Part shown: positions 34,194 to 39,666 of the stretch, piece after piece
Layout: every line of letters begins with the position of its first letter
Numbering within the stretch: position 1 is the stretch's first letter
Assembly: GCF_024178315.1 (NCBI RefSeq)
Contig: NZ_JAMZIK010000090.1
Coordinates: 1 to 39,666, forward strand
DNA length: 39,666 bases
Direction of reading: 5' to 3'
Origin: Siccirubricoccus soli
GTDB lineage: Bacteria > Pseudomonadota > Alphaproteobacteria > Acetobacterales > Acetobacteraceae
Made by a program: the position numbers and the translations under genes
Notes under the pieces: model-generated
Seen by the model: only the letters and a program-made list of their open reading frames with translations
What the model was told of the DNA's origin: nothing
The model's database searches: none

Positions 34194-35663
34194 ATGGCCC
34201 TGAAAATTCTTAATCCCGATGTGGTTGGGAAACAGTACATCGACACGTTTTGGAAAGACGCTCTGGGTACGAGCGAGGATCCGGCGAACGGCCAATGGTA
34301 CACCAATGGGCCGAATAACGACAACATCGGCCTCTACGGCGGGCTCACGGACGCATTGCCCAGCCAGCCCGTCTTCGACTCCACGAAGGAGCACTACATC
34401 CCCACCAACAGCACCGGCACCAGCGCGAAGGTCGACAATACCAATGGCCTGCAGCCGTCGGCGACGGTAACCCTGGGCTTCTCCTACCAGCAGGGCCATA
34501 GCACGACGCATGAGACGAGCTCGTCCATCACCGTCGGGGTCAGTCAGGAGATCGACATCGATTTCGAGGTCGCGTCTTCCAAGACGACCTTCAGCTTCTC
34601 CGGAACCTATGGCTGGTCCGAATCCACGGACGACAGCGTCACGACCACGAATGAGAGCAACATTCAGGTCCCAGTGAACGTGCCGACCGGAAAGATCTAC
34701 GAGGCACAATTGTTCTACCTGCAGGAAACGCTGATCGTGCCTTATACGGCAACGGTCGAGGTGACCGGTGATTCCGAAACCTGGTTCGCCGACCGGGTCA
34801 ACGGTCACTACAACTATGCGACCGATGCAGGCACCATTTTCGCGTACATCGCAGCCAAGGGACTGGCTGGCGCTGAATCCTCCCAGTACGGCAGCAACGG
34901 GACGACAGGCACGGTCTCGGAGGCTGGCACCGTGACAATGTTTGGTGGAGGTGCCTACACGACAAAGATCTATGACGTCACTAATGGCGATGCGTCCCAG
35001 CTCGAAGACGGGATCGGCCTCAAGGTGACACTCGGCGATGATGGAGAGGCATTTCGCGATACGCCGTATGATGATTTTGCGACCGGTGGTGCCGGGAACG
35101 ACAGCTTCCTGCTGACCCGAGGCTCGGATGTCGCCTACGGTGAAGATGGTGATGACAGTATCGGTGGGTTCGGTAGCGGGGCACACCTGATGCACGGCGG
35201 AGCAGGCGACGACAGCATCAGCGCCGTCGGATGCGGCCTCTACAACAAGCTCGACGGAGGCGAAGGCAACGACGTGCTGCAGGCGAACGCGGCGTCGAGC
35301 ATCCTGCTGGGCGGCGCCGGCGACGATCGCTACTTGCTCGGCCCAGGTGCCATGGGATCGCGCATCGTGGATGGTCAGGGCAGCAACGATCTCGCTATCA
35401 CTCTCGGTACCCGCCTCGGCTTCGAGCGGGCGGGCAATAGCTTGATCATCCACAAGGATGGCGGTCCTGATTATCAGTCGGACCAGGACGTGGTCTGGGT
35501 GGATTTCTTCATCGGTGATGGGGCCAATCGGGTGAATGGCCGGACCGGAGAGGAGCTGCTCTCACGGTCACCTACCCCACGGCCGCTCGACATCACAGAC
35601 TTTGAAGCTCTCGTGGTATCCGCGAACGACAACTACGCGACGATAGGACAGTGGACCTTCTAG
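34194..35663 (+). CDS. Aerolysin-like (ETX/MTX2-type) pore-forming toxin fused to RTX repeats
   Basis: A 489-residue protein. Residues about 30-220 resemble the ETX/MTX2 (epsilon toxin/mosquitocidal toxin) branch of aerolysin-type beta-pore-forming toxins: long alternating polar/hydrophobic strands rich in Ser and Thr, such as ATVTLGFSYQQGHSTTHE (90-107), SITVGVSQEIDIDFEV (111-126, likely part of the membrane-inserting hairpin), TTFSFSGTYGWSES (131-144), and the VPVNVPTGKIYEAQLFYLQE segment (159-178). Residues about 298-381 hold five RTX nonapeptides, GGxGxD type: GGAGNDSFL, GEDGDDSIG, GGAGDDSIS, GGEGNDVLQ, GGAGDDRYL. No Sec signal is present, in keeping with RTX proteins exported by type I systems through a C-terminal signal. 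Codons are less GC-rich than in flanking genes. No immunity or secretion gene is adjacent. Both family assignments are from sequence pattern, not a search. Confidence 0.85.
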   Translation: MALKILNPDVVGKQYIDTFWKDALGTSEDPANGQWYTNGPNNDNIGLYGGLTDALPSQPVFDSTKEHYIPTNSTGTSAKVDNTNGLQPSATVTLGFSYQQGHSTTHETSSSITVGVSQEIDIDFEVASSKTTFSFSGTYGWSESTDDSVTTTNESNIQVPVNVPTGKIYEAQLFYLQETLIVPYTATVEVTGDSETWFADRVNGHYNYATDAGTIFAYIAAKGLAGAESSQYGSNGTTGTVSEAGTVTMFGGGAYTTKIYDVTNGDASQLEDGIGLKVTLGDDGEAFRDTPYDDFATGGAGNDSFLLTRGSDVAYGEDGDDSIGGFGSGAHLMHGGAGDDSISAVGCGLYNKLDGGEGNDVLQANAASSILLGGAGDDRYLLGPGAMGSRIVDGQGSNDLAITLGTRLGFERAGNSLIIHKDGGPDYQSDQDVVWVDFFIGDGANRVNGRTGEELLSRSPTPRPLDITDFEALVVSANDNYATIGQWTF

Positions 35664-36036
35664 TGTGCTGCTGAAATGCCTCTCCGATAGGGCCGATTGG
35701 GACGTGTGATCGGCCTGCCGGGGCGCTGGATTGGGGACGGCGCACTTGACCTGAGGCGTCCTCCCATCGCTGGCATCGTACGAGGGTCGTTTGACGTCAT
35801 GCCGCGGCACCGAGCATCTTCGGCAGGCCACGAAGTCGTAGGCGGCAATTGCCCGGGTGAACTGCCAGTCGGACGCCTCGAATAACCCACTCCTTGGGTG
35901 CCGCTGACGAACGATGACGTTCCTGGCGAAGGTCGGGTGACTCCTTCGGACGCGTGATCAGCTTGTGTCAGGGGGAGTGGTCCTGATCCGGCAAACTGGC
36001 CCGGCGGGGGCGCAAGTCGTTTGGGCACTCTGACCC
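35664..36036. other. Gap between toxin and IS3 remnant, no recognisable gene
   Basis: Frames of up to about 70 codons occur, none recognisable. The stretch probably contains the toxin's transcript end and the left end of the IS3 element, but I see neither a clear terminator nor a matching terminal repeat. Confidence 0.5.
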
Positions 36037-36317
36037 TTGGAGGAGGGTGCCAAGAAGCGGAAGCGGTACACGGACGAGCAAATTGCCTTTGCGCTGAGGC
36101 AAGCCGAGAGCGGGACGGCGGTGGAGGAGATCTGCCGCAAGATGGGCGTCGCCGAATCGACCTTGTATCGGCGGAAGAAGCAGTTTGCCGGGATGGGCGT
36201 GGTGGAGATCCGGCGGCTGAAGCAGCTCGAGGAAGAGATACCAGGTTGAAGCGACTGGTGGCGGATCTGACGCTGGACAAGACCATGCTGCAGGACGTTC
36301 TGCGGCGAAAGTGGTGA
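36037..36317 (+). pseudogene. IS3-family transposase OrfA, frameshifted
   Basis: KKRKRYTDEQIAFALRQAES, EEICRKMGVAESTLYRRKKQ and VVEIRRLKQLEEE are the helix-turn-helix and start of the leucine zipper of IS3-type OrfA. After EEE the frame ends at 36246. Adding one A restores TRLKRLVADLTLDKTMLQDV to the natural stop at 36317. The start shown is a TTG, since the usual ATG is missing. A one-base deletion has therefore inactivated it. Confidence 0.8.
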
Positions 36318-36770
36318 AACCCGCCGTGCGCCGCGACGTGGTGCGTCATCTGCAGAACGCCTATGTGGTTGGCGAGCGGCGGGCCTGCAGCGCGACGGGG
36401 TTTCGGCGCTCGTCGCAGCGGTACCGATCACGGTGGGATACGCAGGTCGAACTGCGGATGCGGCTGCGGGACCTGGCAGCGGCGAGGGTCTGCTATGGCT
36501 ATCGGCGGCTGCACGCGTTGCTGCGCCGGGAGGGGTGGCCGGTGACCCACAAGCGCACTTACCGGCTCTACTGCGACGAAGGGCTGTCGATCCGCCCAAG
36601 ATACCGCGGCGCAAGCGGGCCTGGCGCTACCGGTGGGTCGGCCCGGACCGACGGCGCCCAACGAGGTCTGGAGCATGGACTTCGCCTCGGATCAGTTGTT
36701 CGACGGACGGCCAATCCGGATCCTGGCGGTGATCGACGCCCGCAACGGTGCCAGGCTGCCCGCGTGCAAT
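36311..36770 (+). pseudogene. IS3-family transposase OrfB, truncated and frameshifted
   Basis: OrfB begins over the OrfA end, as usual in IS3: RRACSATGFRRSSQRYRSRW, ELRMRLRDLAAARVCYGYRR, LHALLRREGWPVTHKRTYRL, YCDEGLSIRP. Shifts near 36597 and 36640 move it to PTAPNEVWSMDFASDQLFDG (first catalytic Asp) and IRILAVID. The sequence then breaks off at about 36770, before the second Asp and the Glu. The original frame stays open and runs into the MFS gene. Confidence 0.8.
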
Positions 36771-36862
36771 ACGGCCGTTTGCATCGCGGACACGATCTGG
36801 GACGATGGGACTACCCCAGACGCCCGGGGCGAACCGGCGCGGGGCCGCGGAGGAAAACGCGA

Positions 36863-38065
36863 ATGGAACGACACTACGGCTGGGTCATCGTCGCCGTCGG
36901 AGCGTTGATGGGCTGCATCGGCATGGGGTCGATGTTTTCCCTCGCTGTCTTCCTCGATCCGATTGCCACAGGGACAGGCTGGTCGCGCGCTGGCATCTCT
37001 GCCTCGATGACAGTCGCCTTCCTTGCCATGGGGTTCGGGGCCTTCTTCTGGGGATGGGTTAGCGACCGCCATGGCCCACGCATCGTTGGCATCGCCGGCG
37101 GGCTGCTGCTGGGCACGGGGCTTGTCCTGGCTAGCCAGGCGCAGAGCCTGGCGGCTTTCCAGCTCGCCTACGGCCTGTTCCTCGGGGCGGCGGTCGGCGC
37201 CTTCTTTGCGCCGATAATGGCGACTGCCAGTGCGTGGTTCGATCGGCATCGCGCGCTCGCCGTCTCCCTCGTCTCCGCCGGGCTGGGCATGGCGCCGGTC
37301 ACCGTCGCGCCCTTCGCGCAATGGCTGCTTACCGGCCATGACTGGCGCACCGCACAGCTTGTGATCGGGCTCGTTGCGTGGGTGATCCTGCTGCCAGCCG
37401 CGCTGCTGCTTCGCCGCCCGCCGGTACTGGCCGCCACCGCAGCGGCCGCGCCGCCGGGCGAGAGCCTCACCGCGCGCCAAGCCTTGGGCAGCCGGCAGTT
37501 CATAGCGCTCGCGGCAACCTTCTTCGCCTGCTGCCTCGCCCATGCCGGACCGATTTTTCATGTGGTGAGCTACGCCATGGTCTGCGGCTTGTCGGCCTTG
37601 GCTGCCGTCAGCGTCTATAGCCTTCAGGGCTTGGCAGGGCTTGGCGGACGTCTGCTGCTGGGCGTGCTCGCCGACCGATACGGCGCCAAGCCGGTGCTGA
37701 TTGGCGGGCTGATGCTGCAGGCGCTAGCGATCGGTGCCTTCCTCCCAGCTCGCAGTCTTGGGGAGTTCTATGCCGTCGCAGCGCTCTTCGGTCTCGCCTA
37801 TGGGGGAGTCATGCCGCTCTATGCGGTGTTGGCACGCGACTATTTTGGCCCCCGTATCATGGGTACGGTGTTCGGCGCCGCGACCATGATTTCCTGTCTG
37901 GGCATGGCGGTGGGGCCGGCGATCGGCGGCTGGATCTTTGATCGCTTCGGCAGCTACGCGGGAATGCATCTTGCTTCCCTGGCGGTTGGACTTGGGGCCG
38001 TGGCGGTTGCCTTTACCTTCCCGCCGCTACCCGGGATGCGGCCTGAGCGTTTCAGGCCAGCATAG
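36863..38065 (+). CDS. MFS transporter (oxalate/formate- or monocarboxylate-type)
   Basis: A 400-residue permease with about 12 helices. It opens HYGWVIVAVGALMGCIGMG and has GWVSDRHGPRIVG (loop 2-3 motif) and LGVLADRYGAKPV (loop 8-9 motif). The pattern fits the OFA/monocarboxylate porter group. GGAGG 10 bases upstream marks the ATG at 36863. The frame is open for 184 more codons upstream through the IS3 remnant, which is not part of the gene. A Bug binding protein follows in the same direction 222 bases on; the pair may act on related carboxylates, which is inference. Confidence 0.88.
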   Translation: MERHYGWVIVAVGALMGCIGMGSMFSLAVFLDPIATGTGWSRAGISASMTVAFLAMGFGAFFWGWVSDRHGPRIVGIAGGLLLGTGLVLASQAQSLAAFQLAYGLFLGAAVGAFFAPIMATASAWFDRHRALAVSLVSAGLGMAPVTVAPFAQWLLTGHDWRTAQLVIGLVAWVILLPAALLLRRPPVLAATAAAAPPGESLTARQALGSRQFIALAATFFACCLAHAGPIFHVVSYAMVCGLSALAAVSVYSLQGLAGLGGRLLLGVLADRYGAKPVLIGGLMLQALAIGAFLPARSLGEFYAVAALFGLAYGGVMPLYAVLARDYFGPRIMGTVFGAATMISCLGMAVGPAIGGWIFDRFGSYAGMHLASLAVGLGAVAVAFTFPPLPGMRPERFRPA

Positions 38066-38287
38066 TGCAGAAGCAGGAGTCGGTCGTCCTATGCCACGAT
38101 CTACTTCACCTCCACCATGTCGATGCAAGCTGTGAATCTGAAATGGGCCCGGCGCGAAGGCAGGCCTTCACTGGCCGAAGGTGCTTCTGCAGTCTGCCGT
38201 GCGGACTATGGGAGGCCTCTGTGTATTGTCGGCCTCCTGTCATGCCTTTCGTCCGCGAGCCGGACCACCGACACATGGAAGGTAGCT

Positions 38288-39307
38288 ATGGCGGGAGACA
38301 CGATCGACACCGGCCGAGGCTGGTCCGCACCGGGTGGCGGAACGCGCCGTGCCTGGCTCGGCATCGCTGGCGCGGCCTGCGTCGCCGCAGCCGCGCGCGC
38401 CCAGCGCTCTGCCTGGCCGACGCAGCCGATCCGCTTCATTGGAATCTTCCCACCCGGCGGAGGGACCGACGTCCTCTCGCGTATCTGGTGCAACCGGATG
38501 GCCGAGATTACGGGCCAGTCCTTCGTCGTCGAGAACCGTTCAGGCTCGGGCGGGAATGTGGGCACGGAGGCAATCGCGCGCGCCACACCGGACGGCAACA
38601 CGATCGGGCTTGCCTCGGTCTCCTCCCTCTCTATCGCGCCCGCCCTCTACCCTCGGCTGCCCTACGACGTGGAGCGCGACTTTTCCTACATCTGCGGCCT
38701 GTGGCAGTTGCCGAACCTGCTCATCGTGCGCCACGGCATCCCGGCGCGGAGCGTCCCAGAGCTGATCGCGCTTTGCCGCCGCGAGCCCGGCCGCTTCAGC
38801 TTTGGGAGTTCGGGCGCCGGCACGACGCTCCACCTCGCGGGCGAGATGTTCAAGCACATGGGCCAGGTGGACATCCTGCACGTGCCCTATCGCGGGGGTG
38901 CACAGGCCTACAACGACCTGCTGGGCAGCCGCGTCGACATGGTCTTCGGGAACATCCCGGAGGCATTGCGCCTCTCGCGCGAGGGGCAGGTGCGGCCACT
39001 CGCCGTGACCGGCGCGGCGCGCAGCCCGCAGGCGCCGGACGTGCCGGCGATGGCCGAGTTCTTGCCGGGCTACGAGATCAACTCCTGGGGGGGCGTGCTC
39101 GGTCCCGCGGGCATCCAGCCCGCGATCGTCGAGCGGATCGCCGAGGTCGGGCGCGAGGCGGTCGAGAGCACCGAAGTGCGCCGCCGCTTCGAAGAGGCCG
39201 GTGCCACGGTGTGGTGGACACCACCCGCCGGCCTCGCGGAGTTCCGCCGCGAGAACGAGGCGCGCTTCGCTCCGCTGGTCCGTGCTTCGGGCGCGCGAGT
39301 GGAGTGA
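38288..39307 (+). CDS. Bug/TctC family tripartite tricarboxylate transporter substrate-binding protein
   Basis: A 339-residue periplasmic binding protein. The signal starts with TRRAWLGIAGAACVAAAARA (twin-Arg-like, cleaved near ARA-Q). The mature part has WPTQPIRFIGIFPPGGGTDV, VVENRSGSGGNVGTEAIA and FGSSGAGTTLHLAGEMF, matching the other Bug protein at 7.8-8.8 kb. The two differ enough not to be a recent duplication. The ATG at 38288 has GAAGG close upstream; an open frame from 38117 adds 57 residues without homology. No TctA/TctB genes are in the window. Confidence 0.92.
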   Translation: MAGDTIDTGRGWSAPGGGTRRAWLGIAGAACVAAAARAQRSAWPTQPIRFIGIFPPGGGTDVLSRIWCNRMAEITGQSFVVENRSGSGGNVGTEAIARATPDGNTIGLASVSSLSIAPALYPRLPYDVERDFSYICGLWQLPNLLIVRHGIPARSVPELIALCRREPGRFSFGSSGAGTTLHLAGEMFKHMGQVDILHVPYRGGAQAYNDLLGSRVDMVFGNIPEALRLSREGQVRPLAVTGAARSPQAPDVPAMAEFLPGYEINSWGGVLGPAGIQPAIVERIAEVGREAVESTEVRRRFEEAGATVWWTPPAGLAEFRRENEARFAPLVRASGARVE

Positions 39308-39418
39308 ACAGCGGCAGGAACGGCGCTTCCAGGCAACGCGCGGCCCCGCCCCGCCGCGCGGCTGGCTAGGGCTTATGGCGGATCATGGGCACACTCCGAG
39401 ACCGAGTTGTGGTCGGGG

Positions 39419-39666
39419 CTAGATGTTTGGTTTCGGGATTTGGTGGTGCGGATCATGGATGAACCTGGACGGCTCCTCTGTCCAGGCTTTGCAGATAGCT
39501 TCGGGGGGTGTGAGGCCGCGTAGGGTCTTCAGCCGGCGGGCGAAGTTGCAGGCGATGATGACGTTGGCCAGGTGCTGTCGGAGCTGCTGGTGGCTCTCGT
39601 AGTGGAACCGCTTGACGGTGGCCTCTTTGATGGTTCGGTTCATTCGCTCGACCTGACCGTTGGTCC
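39419..39666 (-). mobile_element. IS481-family transposase, C-terminal part cut by the window end
   Basis: The minus strand from the window edge reads TNGQVERMNRTIKEATVKRF, HYESHQQLRQHLANVI, FARRLKTLRGLTPPEAICKA and WTEEPSRFIHDPHHQIPKPN, then stops at 39419 (TAG). This is the end of an IS481 transposase, with the catalytic Glu in NGQVE. The frame is intact here. It clearly differs from the dead copy at 10.5-11.3 kb, which lies in the opposite orientation. The terminal repeat probably lies in 39308-39418 but I cannot define it. Confidence 0.85.

Noticed and set aside
34071..35453. 460-codon minus-strand ORF opposite the toxin gene
   Set aside because: The plus frame has the consensus ribosome-binding site and clear domain patterns; the antisense frame shows no family features and is a codon-bias shadow.
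36311..38065. A novel transposase-MFS fusion protein
   Set aside because: OrfB-like sequence is itself frameshifted and truncated, and the MFS gene has its own ribosome-binding site and start.
1..39666. CRISPR arrays, rRNA genes, prophage modules and type I secretion genes
   Set aside because: Looked for on both strands; no regularly spaced repeats, rRNA signatures, phage structural genes or HlyB/HlyD-like proteins were seen.

Overview
The window is high-GC, densely packed bacterial DNA. The gene content fits an alphaproteobacterium of the Acetobacteraceae (Roseomonas-like) kind: two Bug/TctC solute-binding proteins, a second aa3-type oxidase operon with two subunit III genes, a long pentose phosphate operon with a transaldolase/glucose-6-phosphate isomerase fusion and a GH15 enzyme, and many decayed insertion sequences. 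This placement is an inference from gene content; no rRNA or phylogenetic marker is present.

Layout. 0.1-2.6 kb: a YegD-like Hsp70 protein, a DUF169 protein and tRNA-Arg(CCG). 3.1-7.8 kb: a cytochrome c oxidase operon (subunits II, I, III, III-like, IV) ending in an easily missed 38-residue membrane peptide. 7.8-10.4 kb: a Bug protein divergent from an enoyl-CoA hydratase and a TetR regulator, with a possible operator between them. 10.4-11.4 kb: the first 29 codons of a CaiB-type CoA-transferase joined to a dead IS481 transposase, ending in a perfect 24-bp inverted repeat. 11.3-24.2 kb (minus strand): an operon reading tkt, GH15, tal-pgi, gnd, zwf, HAD remnant, HAD phosphatase, broken rpe, pgl, rpiA. 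Most of the genes from gnd to rpiA overlap by 4 bp. Together they cover the oxidative and non-oxidative pentose phosphate branches, a link to glycolysis and probable glucan or trehalose hydrolysis.

25.0-28.5 kb (plus strand): a quinone-oxidoreductase-like enzyme, an HD-domain hydrolase resembling cyanamide hydratase, an MFS exporter and a secreted cupin. 28.7-30.8 kb is a graveyard: a GlxA/AraC-type regulator broken by about four frameshifts, then pieces of IS5, MarR, IS630 and IS481. 30.8-33.6 kb (minus strand): a TPR protein with a C-terminal glycosyltransferase-like domain, preceded by an unrecognised protein with a putative N-terminal helix-turn-helix.

34.2-35.7 kb holds the most striking gene: a 489-residue protein with an aerolysin-like ETX/MTX2 beta-pore-forming toxin module followed by RTX calcium-binding nonapeptides. 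It looks like a pore-forming toxin adapted for type I secretion. Its composition is visibly less GC-rich than its neighbours, the upstream region is AT-rich with a perfect hairpin, and IS debris lies on both sides; all of this suggests horizontal acquisition. No type I secretion genes are in the window. 36.0-39.7 kb: a broken IS3 element open in frame with an MFS transporter, a second Bug protein, and an IS481 transposase cut by the window end.
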